A DNA stretch of 36,863 nucleotides, from positions 1-36,863 of the forward strand of contig CACZXQ010000007.1 of the NCBI GenBank assembly GCA_902785115.1. Direction: 5' to 3'. The stretch is from Oscillospiraceae bacterium. GTDB lineage: Bacteria > Bacillota > Clostridia > Oscillospirales > Oscillospiraceae. A model generated the notes under the pieces. It ran no database searches, was not told the origin of the DNA, and worked only from the letters and a program-made list of their open reading frames with translations. Made by a program: the position numbers and the translations under genes. Every line of letters begins with the position of its first letter. Position 1 is the first letter of the stretch. Of the stretch, positions 30,624-36,863 are shown piece by piece.

Positions 30624-32003
30624 TTACGCCTTCACGCGCTCGGCGATGTAGGCCTTGACCTCCGTGATGGGGATGCGAACCTGCTGCATGCTGTCGCGCT
30701 CGCGCACGGTGACGCAGCCGTCGGTCTCGGAATCAAAGTCGTAGGTGACGCAGAAGGGCGTGCCGATCTCGTCGGCGCGGCGGTAGCGCTTACCGATGGA
30801 GCCGGTCTCGTCGTATTCGACCATGAACTCCTTGGCAAGCTCGTCCCGGATCGCCATGGCGCCCTCGCCGAGCTTCTTGGACAGCGGCAGCACGGCGGCC
30901 TTGATGGGGGCGATGGCGGGGGAGAGGTGCAGCACGACGCGCACGTCGTTCTTCGCTTCGTCCACGACCTCCTCGTCGTAAGCCTCGCACAGCAGCGCCA
31001 GCACCGTGCGGTCAAGCCCGTAGGTGGACTCGATGATGTAGGGCACAAAGCGCTCGGCGGTGAAGGGGTCGATGTACTCGAGCTTCTGACCGCTGTACTC
31101 CTGGTGGCGGCTCAGGTCGAAGTCGGTGCGGTTGTGGGTGCCGTTGATCTCGCCCCAGCCGAAGGGGAAGAGGAACTCGATGTCGCAGGCGGCCTTGGCG
31201 TAGTGCGCGAGCTTCTCATGGTCGTGATAGCGCAGATGCTCCTCGGGGATGCCGAGAGACATGAAGAACTCCTTGCCGAACTGCTTGAAGTAGTCGTACA
31301 GCTCGGAATCGGTGCCGGGCTTGCAGAAGGTCTGGAACTCCATCTGCTCAAACTCGATGGTGCGGAAGGTGAAGTTGCCCGGGGTGATCTCGTTGCGGAA
31401 GGCCTTGCCGATCTGGCCGATGGAGAAGGGCAGCTTCGTGCGCATGGCTCTCAGGACGTTCGGGTAGTTCACATATTCGCCCTGGGCGTTCTCGGGGCGG
31501 AGGTAAATGACGGACTTCGCGTCGTTCGTGACGCCGCGGAAGGTCTGGAACATGAGGTTAAACTCACGGATATCGGTGAAGTTGTGCTTGCCGCAGTTGG
31601 GGCAGGGGATGTGGTGCGCCTTGATATAGTCAAACATCTGCTCCTTGGTCATGCCGTCGGCGTGGGCGTCGGGGTCAAAGTCGTCGATCAGGTTGTCGGC
31701 GCGGAAGCGCATCTTGCACTCCTTGCAGTCGAGCAGGGGATCGGCAAAGCTCGCCACATGGCCGCTGGCCTCCCACACGCGGGGGTTCATCAGAATGTCA
31801 GCGTCCACCTCGAAGCTGTTGCGGCGCTCCTGAATGAACTTCTTGCGCCATGCGTCCTTGACGTTGTTCTTGAGCCGGGTGCCGAGCGGGCCGTAGTCCC
31901 AGGTGTTGGCGAGGCCGCCGTAGATTTCAGACCCGGCGAAGATGAAGCCGCGGTTCTTGCACAGGGCGATGATTTTGTCCATGGTTTTTTCGGTGTTATT
32001 CAT
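30624..32003 (-). CDS. glyQS: Glycyl-tRNA synthetase, dimeric type
   Basis: A 459-residue class II synthetase of the alpha2 type that charges tRNA-Gly. Motif 1 region IYGGLANTWDYGPLG is near residues 27-41. It has a CxxC pair (CKEC) and a later CPNCG that may bind zinc. Motif 2 is FRNEITPGNFTFRTIEFEQMEFQTF and motif 3 is near ESTYGLDRTVLALL. The C-terminal anticodon-binding domain runs VVLHLSPAIAPIKAAVLPL to the end. ATG 32003 has GGAAAGGA. First gene of an operon with nadE. Confidence 0.95.
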   Translation of the reverse strand: MNNTEKTMDKIIALCKNRGFIFAGSEIYGGLANTWDYGPLGTRLKNNVKDAWRKKFIQERRNSFEVDADILMNPRVWEASGHVASFADPLLDCKECKMRFRADNLIDDFDPDAHADGMTKEQMFDYIKAHHIPCPNCGKHNFTDIREFNLMFQTFRGVTNDAKSVIYLRPENAQGEYVNYPNVLRAMRTKLPFSIGQIGKAFRNEITPGNFTFRTIEFEQMEFQTFCKPGTDSELYDYFKQFGKEFFMSLGIPEEHLRYHDHEKLAHYAKAACDIEFLFPFGWGEINGTHNRTDFDLSRHQEYSGQKLEYIDPFTAERFVPYIIESTYGLDRTVLALLCEAYDEEVVDEAKNDVRVVLHLSPAIAPIKAAVLPLSKKLGEGAMAIRDELAKEFMVEYDETGSIGKRYRRADEIGTPFCVTYDFDSETDGCVTVRERDSMQQVRIPITEVKAYIAERVKA

Positions 32004-32075
32004 ATTTCTGTTCCTTTCCCGCGGCTGGCTGCCGCGGAGATAAATTTCGGGGAATACCCCGATTCACAACGATAT

Positions 32076-32104
32076 AATATACCATACTCTGTCAGTATCT
32101 GCAA
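32076..32104 (-). promoter_or_regulatory. Promoter of glyQS-nadE
   Basis: On the minus strand TTGCAG (32104-32099) and TATATT (32081-32076), spacer 17. The leader of about 65 nt has small hairpins at 32048-32061 and a CCGCGGC/GCCGCGG palindrome at about 32019-32037 next to the ribosome site. I see no T-box sequence. Confidence 0.65.
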
Positions 32105-32144
32105 GAAATGACAAGAATATATCATTGTCGTTTCACAAAAAATG

Positions 32145-32184
32145 CCTTGGGCGGATTCGCATGGAGCTGCGAATCCGCCCAAGG
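32145..32184. terminator. Terminator after the SPFH gene
   Basis: Perfect 17-bp arms at 32145-32161 and 32168-32184, only 5 nt beyond the SPFH stop. The minus strand continues CATTTTTTG and the plus strand GTTTTTAG, so it can act both ways. Shares the GCGGATTCGCA core with 709 and 28650. Confidence 0.85.
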
Positions 32185-32188
32185 GTTT

Positions 32189-33169
32189 TTAGTCGTTCAG
32201 ACTCAGCATGTAATTGCCGTTGTCGCTCAGCACCGTGCTGGGGAGCTGGCCGTTCCACTGCTTGATCCAGTAGTAGTCGATGAGCTCTTCGGTCAGGGAC
32301 TCGGAGATGCGCTTGTTCATCTCGGCCTCTTTTTCACCGGCGTAAAGGGCGGCTTCGGCCTGCACCTTGACGACCTCAAGCTCGGCGTTGGCGGCGATGA
32401 CGGCCTTTTCCGCTTCGGCGTTGGCGGCGATGACGGCACGCTTTGCGGTGGCTTCCTCCTCCATGGTTTTCTGCGCCTGCTCGGTCTCGGCGGTGAGCTT
32501 GTTCTGCGCGGCAACCTGCTTGGCCTCGACCGCGGTGGTGAAGGCGTCGGTAAAGTCGATGTCCTCGATTGCGATGGAGACGATGGTGATGCCGTAGCGG
32601 CGCATATCCTCCGCGGTGCTGTCCGCGATCATGTCGGAGAGATCGTTGCGCTTTGCGATCAGGTTCTCCGCCGAGTAGCGGGAGAAAACCGCCTTGGTGT
32701 TTTCCAGAATGCGGGGGTACATGACGTTCTCGTAGTAGTGGATGCCCACGGTGCGGTAGAGCTCCTGGGCGGTCTCCTGGTCGATGCAGTAGTTGACCGA
32801 GAGCTGCAGATCGACCTGCTGAATGTCACTGGAGAAGGCCTCGGTGCTGATCTGTACCTTCTGGGTGCGGTTGTCCATCTTCACGACCTCCTGCCAGGGC
32901 AGGATCAGATGCGCGCCGGCGCTGATCGTGCGATCCTCCACGCGCCCGAAGGTGGTGAGGATGCCGGTGTAGCCGGTGGGCACCACCGTGACGCAGCTTA
33001 AAAGCACCGCAACCAGCAGCACCGGCAGCGCCAAAAGCTGCGCCGGGCGAGCGCGCCAGACGCGGCGGATCACGGCCTTGCCGTTTTCATCCACAATGGA
33101 CTTTCCCTGAAAGCCCAAAAGCACATACAGTGCGCCGGAAACGATCAAACCCGATACCAAAGCAAACAT
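32189..33169 (-). CDS. SPFH/prohibitin-family membrane protein
   Basis: A 326-residue protein with two N-terminal hydrophobic segments (about 4-21 and 41-60) and then the SPFH domain (VPTGYTGILTTFGRVEDRTISAGAHLILPW to FTDAFTTAVEAKQ). A long charged coiled coil follows, with a tandem KAVIAANAE repeat near 240-262. SPFH proteins oligomerise on membranes and organise or protect other proteins; the specific role here is unknown. I chose ATG 33169 because AAGGAGG lies 8 nt upstream; the earlier ATG at 33202 has no site. It has its own terminator. Confidence 0.88.
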   Translation of the reverse strand: MFALVSGLIVSGALYVLLGFQGKSIVDENGKAVIRRVWRARPAQLLALPVLLVAVLLSCVTVVPTGYTGILTTFGRVEDRTISAGAHLILPWQEVVKMDNRTQKVQISTEAFSSDIQQVDLQLSVNYCIDQETAQELYRTVGIHYYENVMYPRILENTKAVFSRYSAENLIAKRNDLSDMIADSTAEDMRRYGITIVSIAIEDIDFTDAFTTAVEAKQVAAQNKLTAETEQAQKTMEEEATAKRAVIAANAEAEKAVIAANAELEVVKVQAEAALYAGEKEAEMNKRISESLTEELIDYYWIKQWNGQLPSTVLSDNGNYMLSLND

Positions 33170-33380
33170 TCTCAATTCCTCCTTATTTTGCTTTATGCTC
33201 ATAGGACGAAGAAGCGCGAAAAAGGTTCCCCGTTTTAGTAGGGACGAGCATGGTGTCGTCCCCGCGGTACAAGCTTGTTCCTCGCAGAAAGCTTTGAGCG
33301 AAGCCGTGTTTGCCTACAGCTTCGCCCGAATTAGATTGTAACGCACAGAGCGGGCGAGCAATGCTCGTCCCTACGTCACT
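33170..33380. repeat. Paired REP-like units between proS and SPFH genes
   Basis: Two inverted GTAGGGACGAGCAT units, 33238-33264 and 33352-33373 (opposite orientation), frame about 90 nt containing a CGAAGC/GCTTCG hairpin (33299-33324). The right unit lies just past the proS stop. No gene and no clear promoter for the SPFH gene is seen. Confidence 0.6.
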
Positions 33381-34817
33381 TTAATACGCGACGCCCCAGA
33401 AGAGCATCTTGTCCGCAGGTCTGCCGCAGCAGGCGCACACGTCGCTGAGCTTCTCCTGCTCGAAGGGGATGCAGCGGGAGGACATGCCCGCCTCGTCCTT
33501 CATCTTCTGCTCGCAGGCCACATCGCCGCACCACATGGTCTTGATGAAGCCGCCCTTCTCCTCCTGAAGCTTTTTGGCCTCCTCCACGGAGAAGGCAGGC
33601 CAGCAGTGCTCGTCCAGATTGCGTCTGGCCTTCTCGTAAAGCCCCTGCTGCACGAGCGCAAGCTGCTCCTGCGCGGCGTCCTCCAGCTTGTCGAGGGCGA
33701 TCACGGTCTTCACGCCGTCGTTGCGGCGCACGAGGACGCACTGGCTGTTCTCAATGTCGCGGGGGCCGATCTCCACACGCAGGGGGACGCCCTTCATCTC
33801 ATACTGCGCGCACTTCCAGCCCATGGAGTTGTCGGAATCGTCCATCTGTACGCGAAGCCCCGCGGCGGCGAGGCGCTCCTTGAGCGCGGCGGCGGCTTCG
33901 AGCACGCCGGGCTTATGCTGGGCGACGGGCAGGATGATGACCTGGATCGGGGCGATCTGCGGCGGCAGCACCAGACCGTTGTTGTCGCCGTGCGCCATGA
34001 TGACCGCGCCGATCATGCGCGTCGTGGAACCCCAGGAGGTCTGGAACGGGTACTGCAGCTTGTTGTCGCGCCCGGTGAAGGTCACGTCGTAGGCGCGGGA
34101 GAACTTGTCGCCAAAGTAGTGGCTGGTCGCGCCCTGCAGCGCCTTGTGATCCTTCATCATGCACTCAACAGTGTAGGTGGCCTCGGCCCCGGCAAACTTC
34201 TCTTTATCGGTCTTGCGGCCCTTCACCACGGGGATGGCCAGCACCTTTTCATAGAAGTCGGCGTAGCAGTTGAGCTGCTGCTCGGTCTCCGCCATGGCCT
34301 CCTCGGCGGTCTCGTGGATGGTGTGACCCTCCTGCCACCAGAACTCGCGGGAGCGGAGGAAGGGGCGGGTGGTCTTCTCCCAGCGGATCACGGAGCACCA
34401 CTGGTTGTAGAGCATGGGCAGCTCACGGTAGGAGTGCAGCACGCGCGACCAGTGATCGCAGAACATGGTCTCGGAGGTCGGGCGGAAGGCCAGGCGCTCC
34501 TCCAGCTCCTCACTGCCGCCCTGGGTGACCCAGGCGCACTCGGGCGCAAAGCCATTGACCAGCTCGCCCTCTTTTTTCAGCAGGCTCTCCGGGATCAGCA
34601 CCGGCATCGCCACGTTCTGGTGCCCGGTTTTCTTGAATTCTGCGTCCATGATCCGCTGCATATTCTCCCAAATGGCATAGCCGTAGGGACGCAGGATCGT
34701 AAAGCCCTTTACGGAAGCGTACTCCACCAGCTCCGCCTTGCGGCAGATATCGGTATACCACTGGGCAAAGTCCACCTCCATATCGGTGATCTGCTCCACC
34801 TTTTTATCTTTTGCCAT
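33381..34817 (-). CDS. proS: Prolyl-tRNA synthetase, type 3 (archaeal/eukaryote-like)
   Basis: A 478-residue class II synthetase charging tRNA-Pro. It has motif 1 region RPYGYAIWENMQRIMDAEFKKTGHQNVAMPVLIPESL, motif 2 RPTSETMFC and later FLRSREFWWQEGH, the anticodon-binding domain from APIQVIILPV, and the C-terminal domain with CxxC-type Cys (CGDVACEQ, CACCGRPADK) ending in WGVAY. It lacks the editing insertion of the bacterial type. I chose ATG 34817 (MAKDKK), as GAGAGGA is 8 nt upstream; an in-frame ATG two codons earlier is too close to that site. Confidence 0.95.
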   Translation of the reverse strand: MAKDKKVEQITDMEVDFAQWYTDICRKAELVEYASVKGFTILRPYGYAIWENMQRIMDAEFKKTGHQNVAMPVLIPESLLKKEGELVNGFAPECAWVTQGGSEELEERLAFRPTSETMFCDHWSRVLHSYRELPMLYNQWCSVIRWEKTTRPFLRSREFWWQEGHTIHETAEEAMAETEQQLNCYADFYEKVLAIPVVKGRKTDKEKFAGAEATYTVECMMKDHKALQGATSHYFGDKFSRAYDVTFTGRDNKLQYPFQTSWGSTTRMIGAVIMAHGDNNGLVLPPQIAPIQVIILPVAQHKPGVLEAAAALKERLAAAGLRVQMDDSDNSMGWKCAQYEMKGVPLRVEIGPRDIENSQCVLVRRNDGVKTVIALDKLEDAAQEQLALVQQGLYEKARRNLDEHCWPAFSVEEAKKLQEEKGGFIKTMWCGDVACEQKMKDEAGMSSRCIPFEQEKLSDVCACCGRPADKMLFWGVAY

Positions 34818-34857
34818 AATCATATCCTCTCTTTCGCCGAATTTTTCAGTATCCCTT

Positions 34858-34886
34858 ATTTTATAGTGTGTCCATGGTCTTGTCAA
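34858..34886 (-). promoter_or_regulatory. Promoter of proS
   Basis: Consensus TTGACA (34886-34881) and TAAAAT (34863-34858) on the minus strand, spacer 17. The leader is about 35 nt, too short for a T-box. Confidence 0.85.
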
Positions 34887-34929
34887 TACAGATAAAAATG
34901 ACAAATTGTAACAAAATCGTGAAAAACCC

Positions 34930-34958
34930 TTGACGAACGCTGTCAAAATGGCTATAAT
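34930..34958 (+). promoter_or_regulatory. Promoter of the HAAS-ohrR-like operon
   Basis: TTGACG at 34930-34935 and perfect TATAAT at 34953-34958, spacer 17. Just after it, GCACAAT-gaa-ATTGTGC (34965-34981) would form a hairpin at the very 5' end of the RNA, or an operator over the start site. Confidence 0.85.
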
Positions 34959-35009
34959 AGCAGTGCACAATGAAATTGTGCGTTCGCAGCTATGCCGTTT
35001 TTCACAGAT

Positions 35010-35867
35010 ATGGAGGTGAACGACATCAACAAACAACAGTTTCTTGCGGAGCTTGGCAAGCTGCTGACCTTCATGTATGAGGAGGATCGGCAGACGGCGC
35101 TGAGCATGTACGGCAGGATGTTTGATGATACGCAGGATGAGCAGAAGCTGATCCGCTTCCTGGGCTCGCCCACGCGTCAGGCGGTGATGATCGCCCGCGC
35201 GTATAACGCCCGTTCGCGCAGACTGCAGGTGGAAGCCCGGTCCCGGGAAGGGGAGGGCGCCGTCCTGCGTGAGGAGACGCCGGAATTCGTCCTGACCATT
35301 GAGGCGCTGTATCGGCAGATCGTGCCCGAGCAGCCGGGCTTCTCTGAGCAGAATGAGCAGAGGGCGGAAGCGCTTTTTGATGAGACTGCTGCCGCGAGTG
35401 ATGAGACGGAGGACAGGGTCGGCGCATTTCTGCAGGATTTCAGCCTTCCGCCGGAAAACCCGGGTGACGTGAAGCCCGAGGAGTATGAGGACTACGATGC
35501 GGAGGACGACTACGCGGATGAGGAGCCGGCGGAACGCGCGAACATCCCCCTGCTGATCCTCTATATTCTGCTGGGCGTGCCTGTCACGCTGCTGGGCGTC
35601 GTGCTGCTGCTGATCCCGACGCTGCTGTTTCTGGCTCTGGCTGCCGTGACCGTGACGGCGGGCGCTGCCGTGCTGGTGGCGGCCTTCGGCGGCTTCAAAA
35701 TCCTGGCGGATTTCCTGCTGCTGTTCGGCACGGCGCTGATGCTGCTGGCGCTGGGGCTTTTGTTCCTGTGGATTTTCATCTGGTTTATCGGCGGCGCCAT
35801 CGCGGGGCTTGTGTCCGGTGTGATCCGGCTGGGGCGCCGCTGGTGCTATAAGGAGGTTGCGGCATGA
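35010..35867 (+). CDS. HAAS/DUF1700-like membrane protein
   Basis: About 285 residues. The N-terminal part (NKQQFLAELGKLLTFMYEEDRQTALSMYGRMFDD) resembles the HAAS/DUF1700 domain found in membrane proteins paired with small regulators. An acidic middle stretch (EEYEDYDAEDDYADEEP) leads to three hydrophobic segments in the last 100 residues and a basic tail. The start is uncertain: ATG 34992 and ATG 35010 lack a ribosome site, GTG 35016 overlaps it, while an excellent GGAGGTGA (35012-35019) stands 5 nt before ATC 35025, giving I/M-NKQQFL, the expected family beginning. I list ATG 35010 as a conservative choice. It overlaps the next gene (ATGA). Confidence 0.75.
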   Translation: MEVNDINKQQFLAELGKLLTFMYEEDRQTALSMYGRMFDDTQDEQKLIRFLGSPTRQAVMIARAYNARSRRLQVEARSREGEGAVLREETPEFVLTIEALYRQIVPEQPGFSEQNEQRAEALFDETAAASDETEDRVGAFLQDFSLPPENPGDVKPEEYEDYDAEDDYADEEPAERANIPLLILYILLGVPVTLLGVVLLLIPTLLFLALAAVTVTAGAAVLVAAFGGFKILADFLLLFGTALMLLALGLLFLWIFIWFIGGAIAGLVSGVIRLGRRWCYKEVAA

Positions 35868-36085
35868 AAAAGGCGGGCAGAGCGATTGGCATCGTCGTGT
35901 TGGTGGCCTTGCTGCTGAGCGCGGTGTGCGTCGGCGTCGGGTTTATGACCGGGGCGGACGTGATGCGCGTCTATACTACGCTGGATCAGCGTTATCAACT
36001 CAGCGCCTATCAGGAGGCCTACACCCAGTATGCGGGCGAGGTTATTGACGCTGTTACGGAGGCATGGCAGGGAAACGCGGCATAA
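35864..36085 (+). CDS. Small membrane-anchored protein of unknown function
   Basis: 73 residues: a basic start (MKKAGR), one hydrophobic segment (about 7-29) and a 40-residue tail rich in Tyr, Gln and Ala. I recognise no family. It could be an anchored peptide or an uncleaved signal protein. The ATGA overlap with the HAAS-like gene and the MarR-type gene 23 nt later make it a member of the same operon. Confidence 0.7.
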   Translation: MKKAGRAIGIVVLVALLLSAVCVGVGFMTGADVMRVYTTLDQRYQLSAYQEAYTQYAGEVIDAVTEAWQGNAA

Positions 36086-36108
36086 GCCGGGAAGCCATGG
36101 AGAGAGAT

Positions 36109-36534
36109 ATGGAGCAAAAATATGACAGTCTGAAGCTGGAAAACCAGCTCTGCTTTCCGCTTTACGCCTGCTCGCGTGAGGTCATCAAGCAGTATAAGCC
36201 CTTTCTGGACGAGCTGGATTTGACCTATACCCAGTACATCGCCATGATGGTGCTGTGGGAGCATAAGTCCGTCACCGTCAAGGAGCTGGGGCAGTATCTG
36301 TTCCTCGACTCGGGGACGCTCACACCCCTGCTCAAGAAGATGGAGGCCAAGGGACTCATCAGCCGCAAGCGGGATCAGGAGGACGAACGCAGCCTGATCG
36401 TGAGCCTCACGGCGGAGGGCGAGTCTCTTCGGGAGCGGGCGCTGGAGGTGCCGAAGAAAATGGCCCAGTGCGTGCGCCTGAACCCGGAAGAGGCCATGGA
36501 GCTGTATAAGCTGCTGTACAAGCTGCTGGGATAA
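36109..36534 (+). CDS. ohrR: MarR-family regulator, OhrR-like
   Basis: A 141-residue winged-helix repressor. The N-terminus LKLENQLCFPLYACSREVIKQY matches OhrR, and Cys14 sits where B. subtilis OhrR has the peroxide-sensing Cys15. The wing-helix core has LTYTQYIAMMVLWEHKSVTVKELGQYLFLDSGTLTPLLKKMEAKGLI and the wing RKRDQEDERSLIVSLT. OhrR controls organic-peroxide resistance, yet no ohr gene is in view; it ends an operon with two membrane proteins. I chose ATG 36109, with GGAGAG 5-10 nt upstream; ATG 36064 would overlap the previous gene. Confidence 0.88.
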   Translation: MEQKYDSLKLENQLCFPLYACSREVIKQYKPFLDELDLTYTQYIAMMVLWEHKSVTVKELGQYLFLDSGTLTPLLKKMEAKGLISRKRDQEDERSLIVSLTAEGESLRERALEVPKKMAQCVRLNPEEAMELYKLLYKLLG

Positions 36535-36863
36535 TTAGTGGTCAGTGGTCAGTGACCAGTTTTGCAGCCGCACCGCTTCCGCGCGGTACAATCGCATAGC
36601 TATCATCGCCCCGGGCGAGGTCGTACGGCTTCGCCCGGGGCGATTTGCGTGTTGCGTCGCTATGGTGCCTGGCGGTCGATGGCGCCAGCCTTGCGGATGG
36701 AATTTCCTTGTGTACGAAAACATAGTGCTAAGCATTATAATACAGGCTTTTCTTAGGTGCTTCGTGCCTCCGGCGGCCCTATTTCTTTGGACGCCCAAAG
36801 AAATAGGGGAAAGAAATGCGCAAGGGGAGGAATCCCCTTGACCCCTCGTGCAAAAGGGGAACC
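36535..36863. repeat. Repeat-rich gene-free right edge
   Basis: No gene. A GTGGTCA tandem (36538-36551) is like GTGGCCA at 19065-19078. A 14-bp perfect hairpin with arms 36605-36618 and 36631-36644 could end the regulator operon, though its U-run is short. A second perfect 14-bp hairpin (36777-36790/36795-36808) and CAAGGGG/CCCCTTG (36821-36840) follow. A TATAAT at 36736-36741 has no -35 at proper distance. Confidence 0.55.

Noticed and set aside
32004..32075. T-box leader before glyQS
   Set aside because: The leader is only about 65 nt and lacks the AGGGTGG-type sequence and a specifier arm; the proS leader is shorter still.
30438..32111. 557-codon open frame on the plus strand
   Set aside because: Antisense to nadE and glyQS, which both have clear motifs.
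36545..36841. 98-codon open frame at the right edge
   Set aside because: It crosses two perfect hairpins, has no ribosome site and no recognisable domain.

Overview
The window is GC-rich bacterial chromosome with compact operons, strong Shine-Dalgarno sites, sigma-A promoters and many short palindromes between genes. The gene content (HAAS-type membrane protein, EFR1 ferredoxin, UPF0735 ACT protein, type-3 ProS with a Cys-rich tail, Ami/Opp-type peptide importer, DUF4353 lipoprotein) suggests an anaerobic Clostridia member, most likely Oscillospiraceae or a near relative. That placement is inferred from gene families, not from a marker gene. I support 29 protein-coding genes. I see no rRNA or tRNA gene, CRISPR array, transposase or phage gene.

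Layout. 1-852: no gene, dense inverted repeats. 853-2421 (-): DUF4353 surface lipoprotein. 2671-5693 (+): large multi-cluster Fe-S flavoprotein and HypA nickel chaperone. 5827-6609 (-): EFR1 flavodoxin/ferredoxin. 6992-13923 (+): complete oppABCDF-like peptide importer, with a strongly folded 362-nt gap after the binding protein. 13957-15195: DUF3899 membrane protein (-), then free-methionine-sulfoxide reductase and a rhodanese (+). 15252-21609: aspartate-family amino acid divergon, ACT regulator-thrC-thrH leftward and hom-lysC-asd rightward. 21610-22043: a nested palindromic element followed by a multi-stem RNA-like region with its own terminator. 22094-28589 (+): heterodimeric ABC exporter, then an OmpR-type response regulator and histidine kinase. 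28725-34817 (-): nadE, glyQS, an SPFH protein and proS. 35010-36534 (+): HAAS-like membrane protein, small membrane protein and OhrR-like MarR regulator. 36535-36863: repeats only.

How the genes work together. LysC, Asd and Hom take aspartate to homoserine. ThrC makes threonine from phosphohomoserine, and no thrB is present in the window; ThrH, which has homoserine phosphotransferase activity in Pseudomonas, may fill that step. Hom lacks the usual C-terminal ACT domain, while a separate ACT protein is encoded across the divergent promoter. The exporter, response regulator and kinase look like a cell-envelope stress or drug-response module. The importer supplies peptides, and fRMsr with the rhodanese handles oxidised methionine and sulfur.

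Most unusual points: (1) the structured, terminator-ended RNA candidate at 21811-22043; (2) an NAD synthetase whose glutaminase domain keeps the catalytic Glu but appears to have lost the Lys and the nucleophilic Cys; (3) the Fe-S flavoprotein/HypA operon with no hydrogenase nearby; (4) a possible AUC start codon at 35025; (5) at least three families of intergenic palindromes, some nested and with base changes that preserve pairing.
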